Counted from the first letter of the stretch, positions 26,238 through 33,558 are shown. The stretch is 64,000 nucleotides of DNA from an uncultured Oxalobacter sp. (GCA_934401755.1 CAKRSU010000005.1:23521-87520), one strand, 5' to 3'. Numbers and translations are program-made. The notes: generated by a model not told the origin, from the sequence alone.

Positions 26238-27011
26238 TCATGCCCCTTGCATCATTTTCCAAACCCTGTCCGCTTGCTCTTGAGCGGCTGTTTTCAAATC
26301 CTCAACCGTTTTAAGGTTGTTTCTCTGTGCTGGCTTTCGCCATGTTTGCTTGCGTCTCACCCAGTTGCGCCATGTTGCAAGCCAATCAGCTCTGGTTTCG
26401 CCTTTTGAGTGCCAGTAGTCAGCAAAGCAATCGGCTTCGACTCTGATTTCGTCCGTCGTTAGGCCTTGCTCAAGCGCCCAGACGCCCCACTCTTTCGGTA
26501 AAAACCAGTTTTCAGGGAGACGTGTCTTTTTTCGATGAGTGCGTTTTTCGTTTTCAGGCTCAGAGGTCGTAAGGGGAACTAAAGGGGTTACCTCTTTTAC
26601 TATCTTTTTACTTTCTATATTTACTATTGGGTGCAAATTTTGCACTACCTCCTGTGCAGATTTTGCACTACCTGAGTGCTGATTTTGCACTGGTGCAGAT
26701 TTTGCACTAGTGCAAATCTTGCACACCTTGAAAGCTGAAAATTGGATGCCGTTGTTGACAATTAGCGTTTTCTCAATCAGCCCTTTTTGCTCTAAATTTT
26801 TCAGGCAGTTAAAAACGGTTCTGCGTGCCATCCCGGTAAGCTTTGTGATGTAGTCAGCACCGCCCATGTAGCATGATTTTCCATCAGAAGAAAAGCCGTA
26901 AATCAATGCATACAGAATGAGGTCATTGCCTGCTAGTTTTAGCTTTGAAATCATCCAAGGGCGCAGGATAATGAAGCCTTCTTCATCTTCGCGCATTGCA
27001 TCAGTACTCAT
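26238..27011 (-). CDS. Replication initiator with internal iterons (O-like)
   Basis: A 257-residue protein. Residues about 15-85 form a winged helix (SKLKLAGNDLILYALIYGFS, then GMARRTVFNCLKNLEQKGLI), followed by a linker encoded by an iteron array (26631-26724). The C-terminus (about 165-220) resembles DnaT/primosome-type domains with FADYWHSKGETRADWLATWR and NWVRRK. This layout matches lambda O, where the origin lies in the initiator gene. It overlaps the preceding small winged-helix gene by 11 bases. Confidence 0.75.
   Translation of the reverse strand: MSTDAMREDEEGFIILRPWMISKLKLAGNDLILYALIYGFSSDGKSCYMGGADYITKLTGMARRTVFNCLKNLEQKGLIEKTLIVNNGIQFSAFKVCKICTSAKSAPVQNQHSGSAKSAQEVVQNLHPIVNIESKKIVKEVTPLVPLTTSEPENEKRTHRKKTRLPENWFLPKEWGVWALEQGLTTDEIRVEADCFADYWHSKGETRADWLATWRNWVRRKQTWRKPAQRNNLKTVEDLKTAAQEQADRVWKMMQGA
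26596..26724. other. Predicted phage replication origin (iterons plus AT-rich stretch)
   Basis: Five 15-bp copies of GTGCARATTTTGCAC (one or two changes each) lie at 26631-26645, 26654-26668, 26676-26690, 26693-26707 and 26710-26724, with period 17-23. The repeats are nearly palindromic. Next to them (26596-26630) is an AT-rich stretch suited to strand opening. All lie inside the initiator gene, as in lambda. Confidence 0.78.
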
Positions 27012-27312
27012 ACATCGCCCTCACCGTATACCACATCGATCTATCGAGTTTGTTGAGACTCAATTGACCCTTTTTGATATATTTTTTGTTAAACAAGACA
27101 TCGATAGCAGTTCGTATTTGTTTTTCAGAGAGGTACGGAAATTTGTTTGTAAGCTCACTGATTGAGCTTTTAATCCAATATTGACCGTTTTTGAAATTGA
27201 CGCCCTCAGAAGCGTTTTTTCTGACCCAAATTTTGAAACACTCGTAAACAACAGCGGCATTGACGCCAACATCTTCTGCAATCGCAGTGTCAAAAAAATG
27301 CGTTGAACTCAT
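27001..27312 (-). CDS. Small winged-helix protein upstream of the initiator
   Basis: A 103-residue protein beginning MSSTHFFDTAIAEDVGVNAA. Its middle (SISELTNKFPYLSEKQIRTA and the following IDVLFNKKYI) looks like a winged helix. It resembles the N-terminal domains of phage replisome organisers. Overlaps the initiator by 11 bases and the preceding gene as ATGA. Confidence 0.6.
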   Translation of the reverse strand: MSSTHFFDTAIAEDVGVNAAVVYECFKIWVRKNASEGVNFKNGQYWIKSSISELTNKFPYLSEKQIRTAIDVLFNKKYIKKGQLSLNKLDRSMWYTVRAMYEY

Positions 27313-27620
27313 TCAGGACTCCTCACTTCTAAAGCACCCACATCAAACAACCAACCGATTGTGTCGTAGTGAGCCACTTCCCATTTTTTAATTTTTTCCT
27401 CACGACTAGCGCCAGATTGGTCAATGTACGCGTGACAATCGTGGCAAAGGAACGCAATGCGATAGTCATGCGCTTTGATGCCCATACCTTTTCCGTCAAT
27501 CAGCCGGTTACTGTGCGCTGCAACGACAGTGCCATCATTCCGCCGATGACACATAAAACACACTGGCGCACGTTTCGCCCAGCGCAGTAGATTTTTATTT
27601 CGATAGTTATGGTCAGTCAT
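27309..27620 (-). CDS. DUF1364-like zinc/HNH-type nuclease
   Basis: A 103-residue protein from ATG 27620, which overlaps the preceding stop by 8 bases. It has CFMCHRRNDGTVVAAHSN and FLCHDCHAYID, giving CxxC/CxxCH metal ligands plus conserved His. This is the DUF1364/Ref-like nuclease pattern seen in lambda-type early operons. It may cut DNA during recombination. Confidence 0.72.
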   Translation of the reverse strand: MTDHNYRNKNLLRWAKRAPVCFMCHRRNDGTVVAAHSNRLIDGKGMGIKAHDYRIAFLCHDCHAYIDQSGASREEKIKKWEVAHYDTIGWLFDVGALEVRSPE

Positions 27621-28080
27621 ATGCCAAAATGTTATTAACAAGGTTTTCAACATCGCCTCGTGCCTGATCGAGAAAAACACGATCAAGCAGGACGTCTAGT
27701 ACTGCGTTATAAAGCCGCTCAAATTCGTCTTGGCTCATTTTTGCGAAAGAGATTGGCTTTGCAACGAGCTTAAATTTGTCGGGATTATCGATTGATTGCT
27801 CCACCTCGTAATATCCCGCCAAAATCGTTAGCTGCCGCCTAAATTGGTCAAAAGTTGTTTTGACGGGCTGGTCACGGTACATCAGCGGCGGAGGATTCCA
27901 TGCGTCATAAGCAAGCTTTAAGAGCGCGAAAAACTTGCGATGAAACTTGATGTTTCTCGTGCGTGTGTAGGTCACTTTGACGCCTTGACCGACTTTAACT
28001 TTCGCAAGCGCTTCTGCTGATTCTGCGTCAGCCGGCACTAATGCACCGCGCGGTGTTTTGATCATGTATGCGTCAGCCAT
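27613..28080 (-). CDS. DUF1367-like phage early protein
   Basis: A 155-residue protein with features of DUF1367: an N-terminal TPRGALVPADAESAEAL strand region, GQGVKVTYTRTRNIKFHRKF (20 residues) and a FDQFRRQLTILAGYYE segment. Family members accompany DUF1364 in early operons; function is not established. ATG 28080 has AGGAAGA upstream. Confidence 0.75.
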   Translation of the reverse strand: MADAYMIKTPRGALVPADAESAEALAKVKVGQGVKVTYTRTRNIKFHRKFFALLKLAYDAWNPPPLMYRDQPVKTTFDQFRRQLTILAGYYEVEQSIDNPDKFKLVAKPISFAKMSQDEFERLYNAVLDVLLDRVFLDQARGDVENLVNNILAYD

Positions 28081-28241
28081 TTAATTCTTCCTGTCGCAAT
28101 CAAAAGTTCAGATTCCTGCACTCTCATTCGTCTTTCTGTGCGCGATATGCTCATCACCGTGAAGTACATGATCACTGACTGAATGAGCTGGAACGCTGAA
28201 ATTGCACAGATCAGTATTTCTACTCCATCAACTCCGGCCAT
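28062..28241 (-). CDS. Possible small membrane protein (59 aa)
   Basis: A 59-residue frame with a hydrophobic segment at about residues 7-32 (EILICAISAFQLIQSVIMYF) and a basic C-terminus. It overlaps the Cro-like gene at its start and the DUF1367 gene at its end, filling the otherwise empty 139 bases. No ribosome site is obvious. Moderate to low support. Confidence 0.4.
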   Translation of the reverse strand: MAGVDGVEILICAISAFQLIQSVIMYFTVMSISRTERRMRVQESELLIATGRIKWLTHT

Positions 28242-28444
28242 ATGTCAGCCCAATCGTCTCTTAAATCTTTGCGTGTTACTGCTCCGTTTGTTGCGCGCTC
28301 GATGGCGACGCAGCGTTCTGGCTTCATTTTTTCAAATACGCAACAAGCTTTTCTGAGATAACCATCCGATATCCTTGCCTTTCTGAGAAAAGTAAGACGA
28401 TCTTCTTTGCTTAATGCATTGTAGTAAACAAGTAATTTCTTCAT
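28220..28444 (-). CDS. Cro/YdaS-like DNA-binding protein
   Basis: A 74-residue helix-turn-helix protein of the YdaS/Cro type (KARISDGYLRKACCVFEKMK, then RCVAIERATNGAVTRKDLRD). It is the first gene of the leftward early operon and would antagonise the CI-like repressor. The predicted promoter (TTTACT-17-TAAAAT) ends six bases before ATG 28444, and there is no Shine-Dalgarno box, so the transcript is probably leaderless. Confidence 0.8.
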   Translation of the reverse strand: MKKLLVYYNALSKEDRLTFLRKARISDGYLRKACCVFEKMKPERCVAIERATNGAVTRKDLRDDWADIWPELME

Positions 28445-28530
28445 TACTGTATTTTACTCAAATGTAAAGCGTTAGTAAATACTGTTTTCATATTTACTTT
28501 ACAGTAATTTATATAGATAATAGAGTTATC
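28444..28530. promoter_or_regulatory. Immunity region: divergent promoters and operators
   Basis: Rightward promoter for the repressor: TTTACT, 17 bases, GATAAT, ending nine bases before ATG 28531. Leftward promoter: TTTACT, 17 bases, TAAAAT, ending six bases before ATG 28444. Inverted repeats AGTAAATA/TATTTACT (9-nt spacer), TTTAC/GTAAA and TTACTGTA/TACAGTAA overlap both and are the likely operators. Confidence 0.7.
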
Positions 28531-29211
28531 ATGGATATCGCAGAAAACAGAAGATCAAGGCTTTCAAGTCTCATACAAGACAAATTCAAAAGTCAGTCTG
28601 AATTTGTGCGGTTCACTGGCATTAACCAAGGAGAATTGTCTGCAATTCTCCATGGCAAAAAGCCCTTTGGAGAAAAGAAAGCTAGAAGAATTGAAGAGGA
28701 TGCTGGATTGCCAAAGTATTGGTTAGATACGACAGATGATGAAGCTGTCGAGAAAAAACCTATCTTGCTTGAAAAGCCAGTTAAAACAGCTGCATTTGAC
28801 GTGCTTGATGTCAAAGCGTCATGCGGACCGGGCTATCTCAACAGGACAGAAACAATCATTTCACAGCTCAAAATGCCGTCAGAGCGAGCATTAGAGCTTA
28901 TCGGTACAACCAACCCATACGGCACGATTAAGCTCATCACAGCAACAGGAGACTCGATGATTCCGACGATCAATGCAGGCGAACAGTTGTTTGTTGATAC
29001 AGGCATCAGAGAGTACATCGGTCAAGGTGTTTATTTATTGCTTCACGGTGGTGAATTGATTTGCAAACGATTGAGTCTTGTCGGTAGCGCCATCGAAGTA
29101 TCGTCAGACAATTCTTTCTATAAATCATGGCTTTGGAAAGACAAACCAGAGGAAACAATCATTGTCGGCAAGCTGATTCGCTCAATGCCGATACAAATTA
29201 AAACGTTTTAG
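28531..29211 (+). CDS. CI-type repressor with S24 peptidase domain
   Basis: A 226-residue repressor. The N-terminal helix-turn-helix (SEFVRFTGINQGELSAILHG) lies at about residues 22-41 and the S24/LexA-like C-terminal domain at about 95-225. The catalytic Ser is in ATGDSMIPTI and the Lys in ELICKRLSL. The likely cleavage region is ASCGPG. It maintains lysogeny and should be cleaved after DNA damage. No ribosome binding site precedes the ATG, in line with a leaderless message. Confidence 0.88.
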   Translation: MDIAENRRSRLSSLIQDKFKSQSEFVRFTGINQGELSAILHGKKPFGEKKARRIEEDAGLPKYWLDTTDDEAVEKKPILLEKPVKTAAFDVLDVKASCGPGYLNRTETIISQLKMPSERALELIGTTNPYGTIKLITATGDSMIPTINAGEQLFVDTGIREYIGQGVYLLLHGGELICKRLSLVGSAIEVSSDNSFYKSWLWKDKPEETIIVGKLIRSMPIQIKTF

Positions 29212-29221
29212 GGGGTTAAAA

Positions 29222-29335
29222 ATGAAAGGCTATCTCAACAGGACAGAACAAAAAGATATTCCACCTCCGATGCCACCACAAAATAGAGGTCGTGGTTTTG
29301 CGCAAGACGAAGCACCAAAGAAAAACGCAAAATAA
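29222..29335 (+). CDS. Small Pro/Arg-rich protein (37 aa) after the repressor
   Basis: ATG 29222 follows an AGGGGGT box 10 bases after the repressor stop. The product MKGYLNRTEQKDIPPP... is polar and Pro/Gln/Arg-rich. A 21-base stretch (29228-29248) is identical to 28831-28851 in the repressor gene and encodes GYLNRTE in both. Function unknown; possibly an immunity accessory. Confidence 0.5.
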   Translation: MKGYLNRTEQKDIPPPMPPQNRGRGFAQDEAPKKNAK

Positions 29336-29353
29336 AAACTGTGCTATTATGAA

Positions 29354-29490
29354 TGCCTGACTTATGTAAACGGCGCTTTTTATTACCCAGTTGCGCCGTA
29401 AGCAGCAGGAATCTCTTGCTTTTGCGAGGAAAAATGCTAAGTCTGATGTTCTTTTACTTTTACCGCTCTACGTGAGCGGTATTTTTTTGA
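29354..29490 (+). ncRNA. Structured transcript with occluded small ORF and terminator
   Basis: Paired segments are GACTTA/TAAGTC (29359-29364 with 29438-29443), ACGGCGC/GCGCCGT (29370-29376 with 29393-29399) and CTTGC/GCGAG (29415-29419 with 29424-29428). A terminator ACCGCTC/GAGCGGT plus T7 (29462-29487) ends it. A TATTAT box at 29345-29350 may be the -10. The fold hides the ribosome site and start of a 13-codon ORF. Confidence 0.5.
29434..29475 (+). CDS. Possible 13-aa hydrophobic peptide (toxin-like)
   Basis: ATG 29434 follows GCGAGGAAAA, a good ribosome site. The peptide is MLSLMFFYFYRST, hydrophobic with a basic end. Its ribosome site is in one predicted stem and codons 2-4 pair with the transcript's 5' part. 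This resembles type I toxin messages, but the peptide is very short and no antitoxin RNA was identified. Confidence 0.3.
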   Translation: MLSLMFFYFYRST

Positions 29491-29517
29491 ACTGTTTCTA
29501 AAATAGAAATAGTTCAT

Positions 29518-29527
29518 CCCCCCCCCC
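29518..29527. repeat. Homopolymer C10 tract
   Basis: Ten consecutive C lie between a hairpin (29488-29514) and the stop of the membrane protein gene at 29541. It is outside any clear reading frame. Its length may vary. Confidence 0.8.
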
Positions 29528-29540
29528 GAATTCGAGGGAT

Positions 29541-30038
29541 TTAAAGATTAAAAACGCCAGATGCAGCACATATAAACAACGATAACGATGATGCAATTAA
29601 GCATAAATTAAAAGCAATCGACGATCTTCTATTTGATTTTCTTCTTTCTATAATTGTTTCTTCGAAGTTAAAAAGCTTCATTTTCTTCAAATATTTCAAA
29701 GACTCTTCATTTTCAACAAGATCTGAAACGTCATTTTCTGAAAATGTGCCAAATGCGGTTGCAAATTTGTTTGAGTAAATAAAACAAAAGCAAACGCAGA
29801 AACAGATAAACCAAATTGCACCAGAAGCAGCAATCAAGTAATTCAAGTTATTCGATGATATCGAAATACTTGCTGCAATCGGCGCAATTAGAGCAATCAA
29901 CAATGTCTGAAATTTGCTTTTAAGCGTTAATCTTGCTTGTTCTTGCTGTTTTAACTCTTCTAAAACAATCGACAACAAAAAATCTAATTTGTCGTTCGAT
30001 GTCTCACAGATCTTTTTCCATAAATTGTCTTTTGTCAT
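29541..30038 (-). CDS. Membrane protein beside the immunity region (possible exclusion gene)
   Basis: A 165-residue protein. The N-terminal 45 residues are charged helix, followed by three hydrophobic segments (about residues 44-61, 65-89 and 138-163) with a cytosolic charged loop containing an RRKSNRRSS cluster. It is transcribed toward the repressor gene, apart from the lytic operons, so it may be expressed in the lysogen. Such genes often encode superinfection exclusion or other defence; this is inference from position. Confidence 0.55.
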   Translation of the reverse strand: MTKDNLWKKICETSNDKLDFLLSIVLEELKQQEQARLTLKSKFQTLLIALIAPIAASISISSNNLNYLIAASGAIWFICFCVCFCFIYSNKFATAFGTFSENDVSDLVENEESLKYLKKMKLFNFEETIIERRKSNRRSSIAFNLCLIASSLSLFICAASGVFNL

Positions 30039-30093
30039 TTCATTCTCTCTTTTTGGTTATTACAAGATAGCAAAAATTTTTTATTTCTTGGTA

Positions 30094-30122
30094 TTTACTT
30101 ATTTATTACTTTTCAGTAAAAT
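30094..30122 (+). promoter_or_regulatory. Rightward early promoter with repressor-like operator
   Basis: TTTACT, 17 bases, TAAAAT matches the two promoters of the immunity region. The inverted repeat TTACT/AGTAA (4-nt spacer) overlaps the end of the spacer. It is placed 33 bases before ATG 30155 and probably drives the 30.1-38.8 kb operon under CI control. Confidence 0.68.
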
Positions 30123-30154
30123 ACGTATATACCAAATGATTTAGAGAGATTGTA

Positions 30155-30274
30155 ATGAAAAACCTCAAGAAAAACCTACTCGAAGTCCTTTCAGGGCTAC
30201 TTTGCGGAGCGATTATTGTTGTTCCAATGATTTGTGCGGACATTTTAAGACCGATTATCTACGGAGGTTTCTGA
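30155..30274 (+). CDS. Small membrane protein (39 aa), first gene of rightward operon
   Basis: A 39-residue ORF: MKNLKKNLLEVLSGLLCGAI then a hydrophobic stretch VVPMICADILRPII. A GAGAGA box lies upstream. Its stop overlaps the next start (TGATG). Function unknown. Confidence 0.55.
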   Translation: MKNLKKNLLEVLSGLLCGAIIVVPMICADILRPIIYGGF

Positions 30275-30513
30275 TGTTATTCGAACTCGCTATGCGAACT
30301 GACGGCAAGTATCTAAGCTGGATTGATGCTTTTCTTTTAAAGCTAACCGACATAGAGGCATTACTTGTTCAAGACGCAATTACTTGCAGAAACACGTATC
30401 GCTTATCAATTTATTATGGCTTGAGTAAAGAAACAGCAAATGACTTTGGACTTCAATTCATTGAAGCACTCAGAAAATTGCAAGCGATTGATAAGAAAAG
30501 AAAAACCCTCTAA
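30274..30513 (+). CDS. Hypothetical early protein (79 aa)
   Basis: Start ATG 30274 has a strong GGAGGT box, so the longer upstream frame is not used. The product is helical (LFELAMRTDGKYLSWIDAFL...) with a basic C-terminus. A hairpin of 8 bp (about 30505-30533) follows; its T-rich side is on the minus strand. No family recognised. Confidence 0.55.
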   Translation: MLFELAMRTDGKYLSWIDAFLLKLTDIEALLVQDAITCRNTYRLSIYYGLSKETANDFGLQFIEALRKLQAIDKKRKTL

Positions 30514-30575
30514 CACGACGACATGCTAGAGGGTGAGTTAAGTACTACCTACATTTTGGCAAGGAGAAATATAGC

Positions 30576-31220
30576 ATGAAACAAGAAGCGATGTCAAAAA
30601 CTGATTGGCTCAAAGCGAGAAGCTTGGGTATTTCAGGTACAGGTGCATCAGCAATCATGGGGCAAAACCCATACATGTCAAATGTGGAGTACTGGGAGCG
30701 TTTAACTGGTCGCGCAAAAGCACCTGATATTTCAGATAAACCGGTTGTTAAGTACGGCAATGACGCCGAGCAGCATTTAATTGATCTGTTTCAGCTCGAT
30801 TTTCCGCAGTACAAGGTAGCTCACAAGGATTTTGACCTACGCAAACATCCCGAATACGACTTCATTATCGGCTCGATTGACGGGCGGCTAACCGATGAAA
30901 ACGGTCGTAACGGCATTTTAGAAATCAAAACAACGAACATTATGCGTCAGTCTCAGCTTGAAAAATGGCAAGACGGCATTCCGAATAACTACTTCTGGCA
31001 GGTTGTTCACTATTTACTGGTGACTGGATATGACTTTGTTGTGCTTAAAGCTCAACTCAAGAGAAACATCTGGTCAGATATGTATCTCGAAACAAGACAC
31101 TACTTTTTCGAGCGATCAGATGTGCAAGACATTATCGACGACTTGCTTCAGAAAGAAATTGAATTTTGGGAGTTAGTCAAAAAAGACCAACGACCTGCTC
31201 TCATTCTTCCTCAGATTTAA
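30576..31220 (+). CDS. YqaJ-type viral recombinase exonuclease
   Basis: A 214-residue PD-(D/E)XK nuclease of the YqaJ/lambda exonuclease group. Motifs are GISGTGASAIMGQNPYMS at residues about 18-35, IIGSIDGRL (catalytic Asp) and GILEIKTT (Glu, Lys). It chews double-stranded ends to give single strands for the RecT annealase encoded downstream. AAGGAG precedes ATG 30576. Confidence 0.9.
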   Translation: MKQEAMSKTDWLKARSLGISGTGASAIMGQNPYMSNVEYWERLTGRAKAPDISDKPVVKYGNDAEQHLIDLFQLDFPQYKVAHKDFDLRKHPEYDFIIGSIDGRLTDENGRNGILEIKTTNIMRQSQLEKWQDGIPNNYFWQVVHYLLVTGYDFVVLKAQLKRNIWSDMYLETRHYFFERSDVQDIIDDLLQKEIEFWELVKKDQRPALILPQI

Positions 31221-31230
31221 GGATAAAGAC

Positions 31231-32097
31231 ATGGATATGCAATTAAAAATCACGACACCCTTGGATTCTTTTCCAAAGCTCATTGAGTTTAATTTCAGTG
31301 AACTTCAGTCTGCACTACAAACTGCACTCGCAGACTACAAAGGTTTAGCTTACACACCTGAAACGATTAAGACCGCAAAATCTGATCGCGCAACGCTTAA
31401 CAAGCTGAAAAAAGCGATTGAAGACGAACGTCGCAGCATGAGAGCGATTTGTTTGAAACCGTATGAAGATTTTGACGTCAAGACAAAACAGCTGATTGCA
31501 ATGATTGACGAACCAGTGCGTGAAATCGATGCACAAGTCAAACGCTACGAAAACGAGCAGCGAGACATCCGAAAACTGGAATTGCAAGCGTTTTACTACG
31601 AAGAAGCGGGCGAAATCGCTGAGCAAATTCCGTACTGCGACATTCATCAGGAAAAATGGACAAACGCAACTGCATCGAAGAAAGCGGTTGAAGAACAAAT
31701 TAGAGCAATCGTTAATGAATTTAAGCAGTCAATCAATACGATTGAAACAACTTGCGGAGAGTTTGTTTTCGCTTGCAAAGCGATTTACTTCAAAACTCGC
31801 AATTTGTCTGAAGCGATGAATGAAAAGGTTCGTCTTGAAGCAATTAAAGCGCGTGATCTTGAAAAGCAGAAAGAACAAGAACAACTCAAGCCAGAACCAG
31901 ACGTAAACCCTGAAGAACAACCAAAACCAGAAGTAAAAGCCGACGAAATACCGCTTACCGCAGACAGAAAAATACCTAACGAAATGTCTGAACCAGCAGT
32001 TTATACGCTCGCTTTCAGAGTTCATGCAACCAGAAAACAGTTAATGGCACTAAAGCAATTCTTGAACGACAACGCAATTGAATTTGAAAGAGCTTAA
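31231..32097 (+). CDS. DUF1351-like recombination-associated protein
   Basis: A 288-residue protein with DUF1351 features. It has a coiled-coil N-terminal half (YKGLAYTPETIKTAKSDRAT, then LNKLKKAIEDERR), a Pro/Glu/Lys-rich linker (about 205-245, EPDVNPEEQPKPEVKADE) and a C-terminal domain with VYTLAFRVHATRKQLMALKQ. DUF1351 genes usually lie between exonuclease and RecT genes, as here. Role unknown, perhaps linking both. Confidence 0.8.
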   Translation: MDMQLKITTPLDSFPKLIEFNFSELQSALQTALADYKGLAYTPETIKTAKSDRATLNKLKKAIEDERRSMRAICLKPYEDFDVKTKQLIAMIDEPVREIDAQVKRYENEQRDIRKLELQAFYYEEAGEIAEQIPYCDIHQEKWTNATASKKAVEEQIRAIVNEFKQSINTIETTCGEFVFACKAIYFKTRNLSEAMNEKVRLEAIKARDLEKQKEQEQLKPEPDVNPEEQPKPEVKADEIPLTADRKIPNEMSEPAVYTLAFRVHATRKQLMALKQFLNDNAIEFERA

Positions 32098-32099
32098 TC

Positions 32100-32948
32100 A
32101 TGGCAAATATCAACAGAAATATTCAGGCAGCACGCCCCTCTGCTCCAACAACTTTTTCGACGTTTATGACGCAAACAGGCGTTAGAGCCAAATTAAAAAA
32201 CATGTTGGGCGAACAAAAAGCACTGAACTTTATTACCAGTATTGTTACGAGCGTTAATAAAAATCCAGATCTTGTAAGATGCGACCGCGCCACTGTTTTA
32301 AGCGCAGCCCTTGAAGGCGCTGCACTGGATTTATCGCCGTCTTCAACGCTCGGGTATTTTTATCTCGTGCCATACAAGGACAACAAAAACAACCGTCAAG
32401 TTGCTCAATTTCAGATTGGCTACAAGGGCTACATTCAGCTTGCAATTCGCTCTGGTCAATACAAAAAAATCAACGTATTAGCAATCAAGCAAGGTGAATT
32501 GATGGGGTACAACCCGTTAACCGAAGAGCTTAGCGTCAACATTGAAGAAAACGATGAAATTCGCGAAAGCCTTCCAACAATCGGCTATTACGCGATGTTT
32601 GAAATGGTTAATGGGTTTACAAAGAGCATGTACTGCTCAAAAGAAAAAATGGAAGCGCATGCGCTGAAATACTCAAAAGGCTATAAGGCAAAAAAAGGCT
32701 ATACCTTCTGGGAAAAAGATTTCGACTCGATGGCCTACAAAACAATGCTCAGACAACTGCTTAGCAAATGGGGAGCGATGAGTATCGAAATGACGCGCGC
32801 CGTTGTTAACGATATGGGCGTGATGGATGAAAAAGGGACTCCTCAGTATATCGATAACGACGAGGTTAATGATGTCGAAACCGCGCAGCCAGTGACGACA
32901 GAAGAGGTTCAGGAATCCGACCCGACTTCCGATTTTTTCGACGACTAG
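32100..32948 (+). CDS. recT: RecT single-strand annealing recombinase
   Basis: A 282-residue RecT-family annealase. Core motifs include ALEGAALDLSPSSTLGYFYL, QFQIGYKGYIQLAIRSGQY and WEKDFDSMAYKTMLRQLLSK (20 residues). It pairs complementary strands during phage recombination, with the YqaJ exonuclease. The acidic C-terminal tail ends in DFFDD. It starts two bases after the DUF1351 stop. Confidence 0.93.
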   Translation: MANINRNIQAARPSAPTTFSTFMTQTGVRAKLKNMLGEQKALNFITSIVTSVNKNPDLVRCDRATVLSAALEGAALDLSPSSTLGYFYLVPYKDNKNNRQVAQFQIGYKGYIQLAIRSGQYKKINVLAIKQGELMGYNPLTEELSVNIEENDEIRESLPTIGYYAMFEMVNGFTKSMYCSKEKMEAHALKYSKGYKAKKGYTFWEKDFDSMAYKTMLRQLLSKWGAMSIEMTRAVVNDMGVMDEKGTPQYIDNDEVNDVETAQPVTTEEVQESDPTSDFFDD

Positions 32949-32949
32949 G

Positions 32950-33240
32950 AGTACTGCCAAAGCACCTTAATGGTGACCCCAGGATCAGGTGGGTTAAAAC
33001 AGATTCAGTGCAGCCAGTTTTTCCTTTCTTCTCGCTGGTGATGCAACAGACAGCTCGGAAAGACGAGCCTTAGAAGCGAGGAATCCGACTGTGCCTCAAA
33101 TAAGTGCTTAGCTGGAAATTAGCCCCAGTATTTCGGATTCCTCACTTGTGAGATGCTGTTTTTAGGAGGGTTTTCTTAGAGTATGAAAACGACTAGCGGG
33201 TTTTGTCGTCCGTATTTGGTGGCATCTCACAAACTTTACG
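32950..33240 (+). ncRNA. Structured non-coding stretch after recT, possibly a novel RNA
   Basis: This 301-base gap has no ORF but strong pairing. Perfect 11-bp inverted repeats lie at 33078-33088 with 33133-33143, and 33146-33156 with 33222-33232. Smaller hairpins are CACC/GGTG (32963-32975) and GCTCG/CGAGC (33053-33068). ACGAC/GTCGT lies inside the last arm. GC is higher than nearby intergenic DNA. The order fits two large helices, each holding inner structure. I do not recognise a known RNA family. Confidence 0.55.
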
Positions 33241-33249
33241 GGTAGAGAT

Positions 33250-33558
33250 ATGGAAGATAAGAAAAAAGAGTTCGAGCAGTATAAGGGCGACATTCAGACG
33301 GTCTTGAGATATGCGGAAAAACTGATTACTGGTGATCGATTACAAGATTACGGCTCACCAGAAGAATCATTTAAGCGTATCGCAAAGATGTGGAGTGCAT
33401 TTAAAGGTGTTGAATTTACCGCACAGGAAGTCGCTTTAATGATGAGTTTGCTCAAAATCTCAAGACTAGCAAACTCCATTGATCATTACGACAGCTGGAT
33501 TGATTTGTTGGGATATGTAGCAATCGGATCAACATTAGGAGAGGAAGATGGCATTTAG
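33250..33558 (+). CDS. DUF6378-like phage protein
   Basis: A 102-residue protein with the DUF6378 signature: AEKLITGDRLQDYGSPEESF followed by FKRIAKMWSAF and LLKISRLANS. Family members are small helical phage proteins, possibly related to MazG-like folds. It overlaps the next gene by 11 bases. Confidence 0.78.
   Translation: MEDKKKEFEQYKGDIQTVLRYAEKLITGDRLQDYGSPEESFKRIAKMWSAFKGVEFTAQEVALMMSLLKISRLANSIDHYDSWIDLLGYVAIGSTLGEEDGI

Noticed and set aside
30504..30535. Terminator ending the first rightward genes
   Set aside because: The hairpin has no T run on the plus strand; the T-rich side faces the minus strand, so it probably does not stop the rightward operon.
32950..33249. Retron msr/msd or group I intron
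   Set aside because: No reverse transcriptase is encoded nearby, no homing endonuclease, and the flanks do not form a split gene; the group I core could not be recognised.
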